DNA of 64,000 bases from Roseburia sp. 499 (GCF_001940225.2 NZ_CP135164.1:1798001-1862000), one strand, 5' to 3'; numbered from the stretch's first letter, positions 1-9,589 are shown. Made by a program: numbers and translations. The notes: generated by a model from the letters alone, not told the origin.

Positions 1-114
1 ATGCCTGCGAACACTCTCATCCACAGGCATTGATAAGAAATCACAGTAACGACATTTCTGTACACAAAACGGAATATGAACATATAGTTCTAATTCTTTT
101 TCTCTCACTGTCAT
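1..114 (-). CDS. hemW: HemW-like radical SAM protein, N-terminal fragment
   Basis: Only the first 38 codons are in the window; the gene runs off the left edge. The translation starts MTVREKELELYVHIPFC and continues with the radical SAM cysteine motif CxxxCxxC (CVQKCRYC), which binds the 4Fe-4S cluster. The YVHIPFC...C.YCDF pattern is typical of the HemN/HemW family. The ATG lies 12 bases after the lepA stop on the same strand, and lepA-hemW is a common pair in Firmicutes, so HemW (a heme chaperone-like protein, formerly called oxygen-independent coproporphyrinogen oxidase) is favoured over true HemN. The 3' part is not visible. Confidence 0.85.
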   Translation of the reverse strand, partial: MTVREKELELYVHIPFCVQKCRYCDFLSMPVDESVRRH

Positions 115-126
115 ATCCCTGCTCCC

Positions 127-1938
127 CTATTTATCATCCAGTTTCAACACGCTCATAAACGCCTTCTGTGGAATCTCTACATTTCCCACCTGACGCATTC
201 GCTTCTTTCCTTCCTTCTGTTTCTCTAACAGTTTCTTCTTACGGCTGATATCACCACCGTAACACTTCGCCAATACATCTTTTCGCATTGCCTTTACGGT
301 CTCTCTGGCAATTACTTTTCCACCAACTGCTGCCTGAATAGGAATTTCAAACAAATGTCTTGGAATCTCTTCCTTTAACTTCTCGCACATCTTTCTTCCA
401 CGCTCATAGGCACTATCACTGTGTACAATAAAGGAAAGTGCATCCACTTCTTCCTTGTTAATCAAAATATCAAGCTTCACTAATTCAGAACGTACATACC
501 CCTTCATCTCATAATCAAAGGACGCATATCCTCTGGAACGGGATTTTAACGCATCAAAAAAGTCGTAGATAATCTCATTTAACGGCAAATCATACTTAAT
601 CAAAGCACGGGTTTCTTCCATATATTCCATACCAATATAAACACCACGTCGTTCCTGACACAAATCCATAATAGCTCCGATAAACTCACTGGTTACCATG
701 ATTTCTGCACTTACCATTGGTTCTTCCATGTATTCGATTTCTGATGGGTCCGGTAAGTTAGATGGATTCGTCAGTTCAATTACCTCACCATTTGTCTTAT
801 GAACTTTATAAATAACTCCAGGTGCTGTAGTAACAAGATCCAGATTATATTCACGTTCCAAACGTTCCTGAATAATTTCAAGATGCAAAAGACCTAAGAA
901 TCCACAACGGAAACCAAATCCCAGTGCAATGGATGTTTCCGGCTCAAATTGGAGAGCTGCATCATTTAACTGCAGTTTTTCCAATGCATCTCGTAAGTCT
1001 GGATATTTGGCTCCATCTGCAGGATACATTCCGCAATATACCATTGGATTTACTTTCTTATAACCCGGAAGTGGTTCACTGCAAGGGCGATTAGCATCTG
1101 TAATAGTATCACCCACACGAGTGTCCCTTACATTCTTAATGCTAGCTGTAATATAGCCAACCATTCCGGCACTTAACTCCTCACATGGAATAAACTGTCC
1201 GGCACCAAAATATCCTACTTCAACTACTTCCGCTGATGCTCCGGTTGCCATCATCTTAATAGTAGTTCCCGGCTTCACTCTTCCTTCTTTGATACGACAG
1301 AACACGATAACTCCCTTATATGAATCATATAAAGAATCAAAAATCAATGCCTGTAATGGATTATCAGGGTTTCCGCCAGGTGCAGGTATCTTGGACACAA
1401 TCTGTTCTAAAACCTCTTCTACATTCAATCCCGTTTTAGCAGAAATTCTTGGTGCATCCTGAGCTTCAATTCCAATGACATCCTCAATTTCTTCTACCAC
1501 ACGTTCCGGGTCTGCACTTGGTAAGTCAATCTTATTGATTACCGGAACTACATCTAAGTCATGATCTAATGCAAGATATACATTTGCCAAGGTCTGTGCC
1601 TCAATCCCCTGTGCTGCATCTACCACAAGAATCGCTCCATCACAGGCAGCAAGACTTCTGGAAACCTCATAATTAAAGTCCACATGTCCCGGTGTATCAA
1701 TCAAGTTAAAAATATACTCTTCGCCATCTTTCGCTTTATAAACAATACGTACCGTCTGAGCCTTAATAGTGATTCCACGTTCCCGCTCCAGTTCCATATT
1801 GTCCAAAATCTGCGCCTGCATTTCGCGGCTGGTAAGCAGACCTGTCATCTCTATGATACGATCTGCCAAAGTTGATTTTCCATGATCTATATGTGCAATA
1901 ATGCAAAAATTTCTGATTTTATTCTGGTCAATTGTCAT
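127..1938 (-). CDS. lepA: Elongation factor 4 (LepA)
   Basis: This is a 603-residue translational GTPase of the usual LepA length. It acts on the ribosome, where LepA is thought to back-translocate stalled complexes or help 30S assembly. Visible motifs are the P-loop AHIDHGKS (residues 15-22), the switch I region [14 protein letters not shown] (81-85) and NKID (135-138). The C-terminus has the lysine-rich LepA-specific tail ([22 protein letters not shown]). The start has a GGAGG site 7 bases upstream. A promoter with TTGTCA and TATACT precedes it, and hemW follows after 12 bases, so the two are probably co-transcribed. Confidence 0.98.
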   Translation of the reverse strand: MTIDQNKIRNFCIIAHIDHGKSTLADRIIEMTGLLTSREMQAQILDNMELERERGITIKAQTVRIVYKAKDGEEYIFNLIDTPGHVDFNYEVSRSLAACDGAILVVDAAQGIEAQTLANVYLALDHDLDVVPVINKIDLPSADPERVVEEIEDVIGIEAQDAPRISAKTGLNVEEVLEQIVSKIPAPGGNPDNPLQALIFDSLYDSYKGVIVFCRIKEGRVKPGTTIKMMATGASAEVVEVGYFGAGQFIPCEELSAGMVGYITASIKNVRDTRVGDTITDANRPCSEPLPGYKKVNPMVYCGMYPADGAKYPDLRDALEKLQLNDAALQFEPETSIALGFGFRCGFLGLLHLEIIQERLEREYNLDLVTTAPGVIYKVHKTNGEVIELTNPSNLPDPSEIEYMEEPMVSAEIMVTSEFIGAIMDLCQERRGVYIGMEYMEETRALIKYDLPLNEIIYDFFDALKSRSRGYASFDYEMKGYVRSELVKLDILINKEEVDALSFIVHSDSAYERGRKMCEKLKEEIPRHLFEIPIQAAVGGKVIARETVKAMRKDVLAKCYGGDISRKKKLLEKQKEGKKRMRQVGNVEIPQKAFMSVLKLDDK

Positions 1939-1969
1939 TTCCGTTCCTCCATCATCTTATCGTGCAACT

Positions 1970-1999
1970 AGTATAACACAATTCTTTGGAGCTTGACAA
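1970..1999 (-). promoter_or_regulatory. Promoter of lepA-hemW
   Basis: Read on the minus strand, TTGTCA (1994-1999) and TATACT (1970-1975) are separated by 18 bases, a good vegetative sigma-A type match. It lies about 30 bases upstream of the lepA start and just before the end of the corA-like gene, so lepA does not depend on readthrough from corA. Confidence 0.65.
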
Positions 2000-2002
2000 T
2001 CT

Positions 2003-2836
2003 TTACAACAGTTTCTTTTTCTTAAAAAAAATGATACACACTACTACTACTGCAACACTCAAAACCGCAACAAACAAATATCCATACTTCCATTTTAGTT
2101 CCGGCATATTAGAAAAATTCATCCCGTACCAACCTGCCACCAATGTCAACGGCATAAACACGGTCGTTACTGTAGTAAACACTTTCATAATTCGGTTCTG
2201 CTCGTAGGCAATAGCTGCATCTAATGCCTCTCTTACATGAACTAATTCCTCATATAAAAATTGAATCTGCTCTGTCATTCTTCTGACCTTGTTTTCATAA
2301 ATACCAAAATAGCAGGCGCATTCTTCTGCTATAACCTGTTCCATCCCATTGATTCCCTCTATCATATTTAAGAGCTGTACATAGTCATTTTTCCACAGAG
2401 TCAATATTCTCTTACATTCGAAAATTGCTTGATTGCGATTTCGTTCAATTTTCCCTGCTACAATTTCCCGTTCCATGTTAATCAAATAAGTTTCCATTTC
2501 TTCTGTTATCTGCTGTCCATTCTTCAAAATTGTATCAAAGATAATAGAAACTCCCTCTTGTAAATCCACCTCCGAAACCTTTTCCTTCACCTTGTTCAGC
2601 AAATCGGTTTCATCTTTTAAAATGGTCAGAACAAATTGTTCCTTATCCAGAAAAAAGGCAATCCACAATGGCTTTACCCTTTTCCCATTATGCATTTGAA
2701 AACTGCCGTAAATCCCATTTTCTACCGCTTTTACTCCATTCCAGTAATCTGCTTTTATTTTTTTCAAATTTTCTGCCAACACATCTTCCTGTATTTCTTT
2801 TAATGTTGCAATTCGAACCGCACACTTCTCTTCCAT
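2003..2836 (-). CDS. CorA-like divalent cation transporter
   Basis: This 277-residue protein has a charged cytoplasmic N-terminal domain and two C-terminal membrane segments. The first ends in the CorA signature YGMNF (GMN about residues 238-240), which forms the selectivity filter of the pentameric Mg2+/Co2+/Ni2+ channel. The second is VAVLSVAVVVVCIIFF, followed by a lysine-rich tail. The family member is on the short side. The start chosen at 2836 has GGAGAG four bases upstream. An alternative ATG at 2848 overlaps the spoIIP stop (TAATG) and could allow translational coupling. The exact metal is not predictable. Confidence 0.85.
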   Translation of the reverse strand: MEEKCAVRIATLKEIQEDVLAENLKKIKADYWNGVKAVENGIYGSFQMHNGKRVKPLWIAFFLDKEQFVLTILKDETDLLNKVKEKVSEVDLQEGVSIIFDTILKNGQQITEEMETYLINMEREIVAGKIERNRNQAIFECKRILTLWKNDYVQLLNMIEGINGMEQVIAEECACYFGIYENKVRRMTEQIQFLYEELVHVREALDAAIAYEQNRIMKVFTTVTTVFMPLTLVAGWYGMNFSNMPELKWKYGYLFVAVLSVAVVVVCIIFFKKKKLL

Positions 2837-2847
2837 TTTTCTCTCCA

Positions 2848-4113
2848 TTATTCTGTCAAAACTTTATGTAATAAATCAGCCAATGGTTCCATGGCATTCA
2901 TAGCCTCCTGCAATGTATTCGTCTGAGCCCCCACCTCAACTAACAGGCTCTTAGGACAATAATGCATATTATAACGATATCCCTTCAAATAAATGGAACG
3001 AGTAAACCCCGGGTAATATTCCTCCGCTGCCAGCTTCATTTGAAAAGAAAACGCCAAATTATCTGCCTGATACTGATTCGGCAAATTCGTTAAATCTCCA
3101 TTTTTTGTTGTCCGGCTAAGTCCATTAAAAAACATGACCTGAGCGGTCTGCTTTCCATTTACCTCCGACACCAGACGTGTAGTATCTGCCACTCCATCCC
3201 GGTGCAAATCAATTACAACCTCAATAGAAGGATTTTCTGCCAAAATCTGTTCTAATGCCGGACCTGCATAGGAATAAGCATTATCGCGGTCTTCTACATC
3301 ATACTCTCCAGTATGATGCAGAACATTAAGCCCATATTTTTCCCGCAAAAGGGTAGCTAAATACTCTCCCACTCCAACTACTGTAGTATTGGTATCTCCC
3401 GGAGTGGAATCACTGTACCCTTCCTGAGAATGGGTATGGTAAATCAAAATCTGTGGTGCTTCATTTCCACCTTGAAGTTTCATACTTTTCCCTAATAATA
3501 AATCCGGATTTAGCTGTGTTCCATCTATCGTTGTGGTACGGTCTACCTGATAAAAATTGTGAATCAGATAATCAAAATCATAGAGTTTTTCTCTTGGAAT
3601 CTCTACCACCTTTGCTATCACTCCTGCTGCTGAATCCATTTGCTGAACCAAAATATTTTCCTGTACCGGAATCACAGCAATTTCATTTTCTGTTGTCTGT
3701 GTTTTCCCTGCCCTTTGATTTTCTTCCAGCAATTTGCTTTCTTCTGCACCTTCTGCCGCAATCGCTGCCTCATAGCTCAGTTCACTTTCTATTTGAGTAT
3801 CATATTCCTCTAAATTTTGTGTATATTCATAAACAGGAAATAAATGTTCTACTTTTTCCACCAAAATATTTCCCATACTTTTTTTATCCTCATTTACCTC
3901 TATCTGCTGCACCATAGAGGGGATACAATTTTTCCATGCACTGACTGCCACTTTTTTCTGCAAATAATCTCCGATTTGACCTAGGGCTGGTCCCTTGCCG
4001 ATAGCCGCCATATTTTGATAACACACAAACACAAGCAGGACACTGATTGCACCGGCCACATATTGCAATCGTTTTCCTGTTCTTTTCTTTCCTCTTACCA
4101 AATTATTCCTCAT
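2848..4113 (-). CDS. spoIIP: Stage II sporulation protein P
   Basis: This 421-residue membrane-anchored peptidoglycan hydrolase should act in the forespore septum during engulfment with SpoIID and SpoIIM. A single membrane segment lies at about residues 17-35, followed by a low-complexity linker. The catalytic amidase/endopeptidase domain begins near residue 190. Visible zinc-site elements are HTHSQE (226-231), DLHRD (302-306) and E393 in VEVGAQTNT. It sits directly downstream of gpr, another sporulation gene, which is a common arrangement in Clostridia. Upstream Shine-Dalgarno pairing is weak, so a start a few codons later cannot be excluded. Confidence 0.95.
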   Translation of the reverse strand: MRNNLVRGKKRTGKRLQYVAGAISVLLVFVCYQNMAAIGKGPALGQIGDYLQKKVAVSAWKNCIPSMVQQIEVNEDKKSMGNILVEKVEHLFPVYEYTQNLEEYDTQIESELSYEAAIAAEGAEESKLLEENQRAGKTQTTENEIAVIPVQENILVQQMDSAAGVIAKVVEIPREKLYDFDYLIHNFYQVDRTTTIDGTQLNPDLLLGKSMKLQGGNEAPQILIYHTHSQEGYSDSTPGDTNTTVVGVGEYLATLLREKYGLNVLHHTGEYDVEDRDNAYSYAGPALEQILAENPSIEVVIDLHRDGVADTTRLVSEVNGKQTAQVMFFNGLSRTTKNGDLTNLPNQYQADNLAFSFQMKLAAEEYYPGFTRSIYLKGYRYNMHYCPKSLLVEVGAQTNTLQEAMNAMEPLADLLHKVLTE

Positions 4114-4170
4114 TTCCTACAAATTCCACCTATATCACCAATAATTAAGTATATGCCTGTACCATTTCTT

Positions 4171-5121
4171 TTATGCAAGTGCAATGTTAAGACCTTCTGA
4201 AATGGTATTACTTAACTGCCTTACAGACTCATCTATGTCCTTTGGTGTCACAAACATTGTATTCAATTGAGGCGATAATAATTCCCGTATCAGTTCATAT
4301 TTTTCCATGGCATTCAATGCATTTAATCCTATACTCAAGGATTGCAGGTGCGTATTTTGCTCCATTGCCTGTATCAAATTCTGCATAGTATCCCCTACAA
4401 TAGTTGCAGCATCTACCACTGTTGGAACTCCTATGGCAATTACCGGAACTCCTAGCGTCTCTTTCGACAAACCATGACGATGATTCCCAACTCCTGACCC
4501 TGGATTAATTCCGGTATCTGTAATCTGTATGGTTCTGCTTAAACGTTTGGTACTGCGGGCAGCTAAAGCATCAATTGCAATCATCACATCCGGTTTTGTC
4601 TCTTCAATAATTCCTCGAATAATTTCCTGGCTTTCCATTCCGGTCTGCGCCATGACTCCCGGAACAATCCCACTAACCGAAGTCACTTCCTCTTCCCCAA
4701 AGGCATACTTGCCAAATTCTTTTAACACATGACGCGTAATCATCATATGATCCACCACCCTCGGTCCCAATGCATCCGGTGTCACTTCACGATTTCCAAG
4801 TCCTGCCACCAATACAGACAACTTTCCTTCGGTTTCCGGTAGCAGTTTTTGTATAATCTTCGCTAATTCTACCGAAATTCTTTCATGATATTCTTCATCC
4901 TGACCATCCATATTGGGCGCTTCTACCGTAATATAATTTCCCTTTGGTCTCCCCATTGCTTTGGCACCATTTTCTGTCTCAATTACCATAGTCGTAACTT
5001 TAATTTCCGTTCCTTCCAGATATTCTTCCTCTACCTTTACCCCTTTGATTTCTACATTATCCTCTTCAAATTTCTCCCGCGTTTCCAATGCCAAATCCGT
5101 CCGTACCTGAAACTGTTCCAT
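4171..5121 (-). CDS. gpr: Germination protease GPR
   Basis: This is a 316-residue aspartic-type endopeptidase that degrades small acid-soluble spore proteins during germination. It is made as a zymogen in the developing spore. The N-terminus MEQFQVRTDLALE matches the family signature around the zymogen processing site. Further family motifs are GLGNREVTPDALGP, SGIVPGVMAQTGME, DALAARS and TGINPGSGVGN. A longer reading frame to 5196 exists, but the ATG at 5121 has GGAGGG six bases upstream and fits known GPR lengths. SpoIIP follows 57 bases downstream. A forespore sigma promoter is expected, but none could be assigned with confidence. Confidence 0.96.
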   Translation of the reverse strand: MEQFQVRTDLALETREKFEEDNVEIKGVKVEEEYLEGTEIKVTTMVIETENGAKAMGRPKGNYITVEAPNMDGQDEEYHERISVELAKIIQKLLPETEGKLSVLVAGLGNREVTPDALGPRVVDHMMITRHVLKEFGKYAFGEEEVTSVSGIVPGVMAQTGMESQEIIRGIIEETKPDVMIAIDALAARSTKRLSRTIQITDTGINPGSGVGNHRHGLSKETLGVPVIAIGVPTVVDAATIVGDTMQNLIQAMEQNTHLQSLSIGLNALNAMEKYELIRELLSPQLNTMFVTPKDIDESVRQLSNTISEGLNIALA

Positions 5122-5204
5122 TTCTTTCCCTCCATTTTCTATTTCTGTCCAAAAATATTTCTCCATTTGCTCCTTATTTTTTGCAAAAAATCCCAAAATA
5201 TGTA

Positions 5205-5233
5205 TTGACAGATAGAAATTTTCGGGCTAAACT
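5205..5233 (+). promoter_or_regulatory. Promoter of rpsT
   Basis: TTGACA (5205-5210), a 17-base spacer and TAAACT (5228-5233) form a strong sigma-A promoter. It leaves a leader of roughly 85 bases before the TTG start of rpsT, which might hold autoregulatory structure, though no convincing fold was recognised. Confidence 0.75.
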
Positions 5234-5326
5234 ATATGAGTATGTTTACATTAGAACGTCCGTGTCCGGCTTTAATGAAACAATATAATTAACAAAATCA
5301 ATTTTTTAATATTGGAGGTGTACGGA

Positions 5327-5590
5327 TTGGCTAACATTAAATCAGCAAAAAAGAGAATCTTAGTAACTGAGACTAGAGCAGCTCGCAATAAGTCTATCAG
5401 ATCTGCTGTTAAGACTTCTATCAAGAAGGTAGAAGCTGCTGTTGCAGCAAATGATAAGGCAGCTGCACAGGCAGCATTAGTAGCTGCTACTTCTGAGATC
5501 AGCAAGGCTGCTTCTAAAGGTGTATATCACAAGAACAATGCAGCTAGAAAGGTTTCCCGTTTAACCAAAGCTGTTAACAAAATCGCTTAG
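5327..5590 (+). CDS. rpsT: 30S ribosomal protein S20
   Basis: The product is 87 residues, lysine- and alanine-rich, and starts (M)ANIKSAKKRILVTE as S20 proteins do. It binds 16S rRNA early in small-subunit assembly. The start is TTG at 5327, with the ribosome site GGAGGTG at 5314-5320. A GAG-initiated in-frame extension to 5312 would include the Shine-Dalgarno itself and is rejected. Use of a UUG start for rpsT occurs in other bacteria and is associated with autogenous control there. The gene is monocistronic, between its own promoter and a terminator, and divergent from gpr. Confidence 0.97.
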   Translation: MANIKSAKKRILVTETRAARNKSIRSAVKTSIKKVEAAVAANDKAAAQAALVAATSEISKAASKGVYHKNNAARKVSRLTKAVNKIA

Positions 5591-5611
5591 TTATTAGTAC
5601 AAATATACTAT

Positions 5612-5651
5612 AAAAAAGAACGTCGATACCGTCATGTTGGCGTTCTTTTTT
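5612..5651 (+). terminator. Terminator after rpsT
   Basis: AAGAACG (5616-5622) pairs with CGTTCTT (5641-5647), followed by a T run. The A run on the left side makes it work in both directions, so it probably also serves the converging DUF1015 gene. Confidence 0.75.
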
Positions 5652-5659
5652 AGTCCCTT

Positions 5660-6904
5660 TTATTCTCGTTCTAATGCATGAATAAATAATCCACTCCTAA
5701 GCTTGGGTTCGAACCAGGTAGATTTCGGCGGCATCAAAAGTCCTGCATCCGCCACTGCAAACAACTCCTCTATGGATGTTGGATACATAGCAAATGCTAC
5801 TTTACAATCCGTCTTACACCGCCTCTCTAACTCCTCCATTCCACGAATTCCCCCTACAAAATCGATTCGCTTATCCGTTTTGGGATCTGCAATATTTAAC
5901 ACAGGGGCAAGCAATTTTTCCTGCAAAACTGACACATCTAATGCATATACCGGGTTATCCGGTATATCCTCCGACTTCATGCGGCAGGCATACCACTTTT
6001 CTCCCAGATACATAGAAAAGCATCCTTTCTCCTCTGGCTTCTTTCTTTCCTTTCCCAATGGTAAAACCTCGAAAATTTCTGATACTTTTCTTAAGAATGC
6101 TTCTTCTGTCATTCCATTTAAATCCTTCACCACCCGGTTGTATGCCATAATACTCAACTGTTTATCTGGAAAAAGCACTGACAGAAAATAATTGAATTCC
6201 TCCGTTCCGTTATAAGACGAATGCTCTTGTCTGCGCTTACATCCTACCTTTACCGCAGAAGCTGCCCGGTGATGCCCGTCTGCTATATAAATTTCTCTAA
6301 TTCCAGCAAATGCATTCTCTAACGTAGTAATCTGATGCTCTTCTGAAATCACCCATACTCTATGCCGCACATCATCTTCTGTCACAAAATCATACACAGA
6401 TTTTTCCTGTTTTACTTCTTCGATTATCTGATTAATGACTAGGTTTGCACGATACGCTAAAAAAATCGGTCCTGTCTGGGCATTACAAATATCTACATGA
6501 TTGATTCTATCTACTTCTTTCTCCGCTAAAGTGTTTTCATGTTTTTTTATAATTCCACTTTCGTAATCATCTATAGAGGCACAGGCTACAACCCCTGTCT
6601 GTACTTTTCCGTTCATACTAAGCTCGTATAAATAGTAGCAAGGCTTTTCTTCTCTTATAAAAGTCCCCTTCTCCACCATTTCCCACAAGGTATCATGAGC
6701 CTTCTGATATACTCTTTTATCATACATGTCTACGGAATCTTCTAACTGTATCTCTGCCCGGTCAATTTTCAGAAAAGATTCCGGATGCTTCGCCACAATC
6801 TCCTTCGCCTCAGTGCGACTATATACATCATATGGAAGTGCCGCTATCTTTGCTGCTTTTTCCTCGCCAGGTCTAATTGCTGCAAACGGTTTTATCACTG
6901 CCAT
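5660..6904 (-). CDS. DUF1015 family protein
   Basis: This 414-residue soluble protein is recognisable as DUF1015 from its N-terminus (IKPFAAIRPGEEKAAKIAALPYDV) and the motif YIADGHHRAASA about two-thirds of the way along the first half. The DGHHR element resembles the phosphate-binding signature of the ParB/sulfiredoxin-like fold found in ATP/ADP-dependent serine kinases, so a small-molecule kinase or nucleotide-hydrolase role is possible but not shown. It lies 11 bases downstream of holA and may be co-transcribed. The start has a GGGGGC site six bases upstream. Function is unknown. Confidence 0.85.
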   Translation of the reverse strand: MAVIKPFAAIRPGEEKAAKIAALPYDVYSRTEAKEIVAKHPESFLKIDRAEIQLEDSVDMYDKRVYQKAHDTLWEMVEKGTFIREEKPCYYLYELSMNGKVQTGVVACASIDDYESGIIKKHENTLAEKEVDRINHVDICNAQTGPIFLAYRANLVINQIIEEVKQEKSVYDFVTEDDVRHRVWVISEEHQITTLENAFAGIREIYIADGHHRAASAVKVGCKRRQEHSSYNGTEEFNYFLSVLFPDKQLSIMAYNRVVKDLNGMTEEAFLRKVSEIFEVLPLGKERKKPEEKGCFSMYLGEKWYACRMKSEDIPDNPVYALDVSVLQEKLLAPVLNIADPKTDKRIDFVGGIRGMEELERRCKTDCKVAFAMYPTSIEELFAVADAGLLMPPKSTWFEPKLRSGLFIHALERE

Positions 6905-6915
6905 TTTTCTGCCCC

Positions 6916-7896
6916 CTATTTTGCACTATATTTTACAATTAATAATTCTACTGACATTCTGTCATTCATATTCCCAGTCTTCACATCCTCTTCCGCCTGT
7001 ACACAATCTGCCACGGCTTGCCTCAACTGCTCCTTAGAGAAACTTCTTGCCTGTGCCTGATTTCTTCGTACTGTGAATTCCGGTATTCCCGCCTTGGATG
7101 CGATAAACTTATTGTCATACCCATGACCGCTTAATTCCTTTACTTGAAGCAATATCTGAAACTGTCTGGCAATAAGAAACAAAATCCTCATAGGAGGCTC
7201 TTTTAATGCCAGTAAGTCGTAGTATAATTCCAGTGCCTGTTTCTGTTTCTTTTCCGCTATGGCATTTACCATATCAAATATCTTTCCCGTCGTTTGAGTA
7301 ACACAAACTGCCTCCACGTCTTCTGCAGTAATAACTTCCCGCTCCATAGCGTAACAAAAGAGTTTTTCTAACTCTTTATCAATATTTTCCATATCATTTC
7401 CGGTCTTTGTCAAAAACAATTGCAATACCGACTGGGTAATCTTTTTATTTTCCCGTTTCAGTCGAGCTAATATCCACTGCGTCAATATAGCATCTGTCTG
7501 CCGTGGAAATTCCACAATTCTTCCTGCATCCTTTACTGCCTTGTACATCTTATTTCTCTTGTCTACCTCTTCCTCCACAAAAACAAAACAGGTAGTCTCT
7601 GCGATTTCCTTCATATAGGCAGCAAGTTCGTCACTGGCACTCTTAAAAGCTCCACTGTTTTCTAACATAATCAATCTGCGGTCAGCAAAAAACGGCATTG
7701 TCTCTGCCAAATCGATAATCTCTCCCGGATTGATATCCTTTCCTTCAAAAAAGGCTGCATTCATAGTATCATCCGGCTTAGACAATGCCTGCTTTAATTT
7801 ATTCTTATATTGCTTTTTCAGATAGGTTTCTTCCCCATATAACAAATACACCTTCTGAAATGTTCCATTTTTGATATCTTCATCTATACTTTTCAT
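6916..7896 (-). CDS. holA: DNA polymerase III subunit delta
   Basis: This 326-residue clamp-loader subunit opens the beta sliding clamp at replication forks. The N-terminus (YLLYGEETYLKKQY) is typical of HolA, with the delta N-terminal domain first and the helical C-terminal collar domain after about residue 210 (PPMRILFLIARQFQ). The ATG at 7896 has GGAGG six bases upstream. The frame opens earlier, at 7923, but without a ribosome site. A clear promoter lies 33-62 bases upstream, immediately next to the IS insertion point. The DUF1015 gene follows. Confidence 0.93.
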   Translation of the reverse strand: MKSIDEDIKNGTFQKVYLLYGEETYLKKQYKNKLKQALSKPDDTMNAAFFEGKDINPGEIIDLAETMPFFADRRLIMLENSGAFKSASDELAAYMKEIAETTCFVFVEEEVDKRNKMYKAVKDAGRIVEFPRQTDAILTQWILARLKRENKKITQSVLQLFLTKTGNDMENIDKELEKLFCYAMEREVITAEDVEAVCVTQTTGKIFDMVNAIAEKKQKQALELYYDLLALKEPPMRILFLIARQFQILLQVKELSGHGYDNKFIASKAGIPEFTVRRNQAQARSFSKEQLRQAVADCVQAEEDVKTGNMNDRMSVELLIVKYSAK

Positions 7897-7928
7897 GAAA
7901 GTTCCTCCATGTCTTGTAACCAATCTTT

Positions 7929-7958
7929 AGTATAATATTATTCTGCCTCTACTGTCAA
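7929..7958 (-). promoter_or_regulatory. Promoter of holA
   Basis: On the minus strand TTGACA (7953-7958), an 18-base spacer and TATACT (7929-7934) form a near-consensus sigma-A promoter. The upstream edge of the -35 box is 9 bases from the target-site duplication of the IS, so the insertion spared the core promoter but replaced everything upstream of about position -45. Confidence 0.75.
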
Positions 7959-7967
7959 TTTTAAACA

Positions 7968-7976
7968 TTTCAGAAC
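7968..7976. repeat. Target-site duplication, left copy
   Basis: The 9-base sequence TTTCAGAAC directly abuts the left inverted repeat of the IS. The identical sequence occurs at 9590-9598 next to the right inverted repeat. Confidence 0.92.
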
Positions 7977-7993
7977 CAGCATTGAAAGGTAAA
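7977..7993 (+). repeat. Left terminal inverted repeat of the IS
   Basis: CAGCATTGAAAGGTAAA matches the reverse complement of the right end over all 17 bases. The next base differs, which defines the repeat length. Confidence 0.93.
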
Positions 7994-8161
7994 TTTGTTT
8001 TATAGCCTACCATTTCCGTAAAATGCTTATCTTCGACATTTCGTGTGAAAATGTCTTAAGTTATCCACATTGCATACTTACACAAATTCCTGTCAAAAAA
8101 AATTGTGAATAAATTTTGCATTTTCCTCTTGGCAGGCATCACCTTCTTTGCTACAATTAAT

Positions 8162-9484
8162 TCAGTTTTGAACTGAGTTATTCAGTTGAACTGGTATATC
8201 TTCTGTTTCTGTTAGTTGCCGTCCAAAGCTGGCTAACAATTCAGGAGATATATTTTTTTGCAGCTTTTTTATTCCATTTTTTTCAAGATAGAAATACTCA
8301 TATAGCTGCTTCACAAAATCCGCTATCTGTTCCATCAGATAGTGATTCTTCTGTGCCCGCTCATTCCAACTACATGCGTGCTCTATATCTCCCTGCCAAT
8401 GCTTCTGGCGGTTAAATCCCTGATTTTCTATTTTCCATCTGTTACGTCCGGCACGTACGATTTTTTTTGCATTACTTTTCGTAATCTCGATGCTTGTAAT
8501 CCAGGCAAACTCTCTTTCTTTCTCTTCACCTTTTACAATCCACCTTTCCCGATAATAGATTAGATTCACGTCAAAGTCATTGAACATGATTTTATTCTGA
8601 TACTCTATATCAGTTCCAATTGTTTCTTTTTCCGGAAGTGCACGGTATTCTTTAGCTATTGATGAAGCGCAGCCTTCTTTATATCGGATAATGTAATCCC
8701 AATGATAATCTTTACATATCTGTAAAACTGTTTTTGTAACATACAGTCCATCTGCCGTAATGATAATTGGCAGCCTCGGGAATTTCTGTTTGATTTTGGC
8801 AGCAAGTCTTACAAAAGCTTTACTTTCGCAATCCTGTTTTACTGCTTCATCACTTTGATTTATATATTTCTCCGAATTTTCTATTGTTTCTGATGCAATA
8901 CTGCATACAAGATTTTCTCCAAAGTATATTTTTGCCTCAAGTATGCTTCTGTGATACTTAATGTACTCTTTATCTGAGCCTCTGTTGTAACACCGGCTCA
9001 GATAATGCTCATTCTTCTTTTGGTATCCTTCGTCCAATTCGGTTGCATCTACAATAATCTGCCATTTCTTTAACACCTTGGCATTATCAAAGGTCTTTCG
9101 ACGAATCATGGAATATACGATATTCTGCTGAACATTCTCTAACTCCCTTGGATCTAATCTTTCCAGAAATTCATTTTCTGTCACACCATGGGGCATATAA
9201 TCTTTTACTTCTTCTCCCATGAATCTGTATAAATTTCTGCAGATTTTCTCATCATTAAAGGTTCTTGTCATTTCCTGCATGCTCGAAATCCCTGCAATAC
9301 TTTTATAGTACATAGTTCCAAGCATGACTCTTGAAGAATAATCAATGTAACTCTGATTACGGGGATCTTTTACTCTGCCGAACATCGAAAATAGTTCCGG
9401 ACAAAATCTGTTCTGAATCTTATTACATTCAGCAATGGGATTGTTTTCAAGTTTCTTTCTGATTCTTTCCTGCTCTCGGCTCAT
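8162..9484 (-). CDS. IS transposase, DDE type
   Basis: This intact 440-residue protein has the layout of IS4-superfamily DDE transposases. The candidate catalytic residues are D146 (IIVDATELDEGY), D245 (IITADGLY) and E353 (RWKIENQGF). The last segment matches the core RWxIE part of the IS4 YREK motif, but the tyrosine is replaced by glycine. The family assignment is therefore approximate; a less common unclassified group is possible. The start has AGAGGTG seven bases upstream. It is the only gene of the element and shows no frameshift. Confidence 0.9.
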   Translation of the reverse strand: MSREQERIRKKLENNPIAECNKIQNRFCPELFSMFGRVKDPRNQSYIDYSSRVMLGTMYYKSIAGISSMQEMTRTFNDEKICRNLYRFMGEEVKDYMPHGVTENEFLERLDPRELENVQQNIVYSMIRRKTFDNAKVLKKWQIIVDATELDEGYQKKNEHYLSRCYNRGSDKEYIKYHRSILEAKIYFGENLVCSIASETIENSEKYINQSDEAVKQDCESKAFVRLAAKIKQKFPRLPIIITADGLYVTKTVLQICKDYHWDYIIRYKEGCASSIAKEYRALPEKETIGTDIEYQNKIMFNDFDVNLIYYRERWIVKGEEKEREFAWITSIEITKSNAKKIVRAGRNRWKIENQGFNRQKHWQGDIEHACSWNERAQKNHYLMEQIADFVKQLYEYFYLEKNGIKKLQKNISPELLASFGRQLTETEDIPVQLNNSVQN

Positions 9485-9572
9485 TTTGCACCTCTGCGAT
9501 AAAGTTTTTCTTCTATTTTACCTTATTACAGAGAAAACCACAGTAATTTCATATGATTTAGTGCGAATTATT

Positions 9573-9589
9573 TTTACCTTTCAATGCTG
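9573..9589 (-). repeat. Right terminal inverted repeat of the IS
   Basis: The reverse complement reads CAGCATTGAAAGGTAAA, identical to the left end. Confidence 0.93.

Larger units (their letters stand above)
7977..9589 (-). mobile_element. Complete insertion sequence, IS4-like DDE group
   Basis: The element is 1613 bases. It is bounded by perfect 17-base terminal inverted repeats, CAGCATTGAAAGGTAAA at 7977-7993 and its reverse complement at 9573-9589, and flanked by a 9-base direct repeat. It carries one intact DDE transposase gene. About 170 bases of non-coding DNA lie between the transposase stop and the left end. They include a small hairpin (GACATTT...AAATGTC, about 8034-8055). The element sits between the acyltransferase gene and holA. 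Removing it and one duplication restores a 98-base intergenic region. Perfect ends, an intact gene and a perfect duplication suggest recent insertion. Confidence 0.93.

Noticed and set aside
5122..5240. Sporulation (sigma-G/F) promoter for gpr
   Set aside because: Several AT-rich half matches exist, but no pair of boxes with proper spacing stood out, so nothing was annotated.
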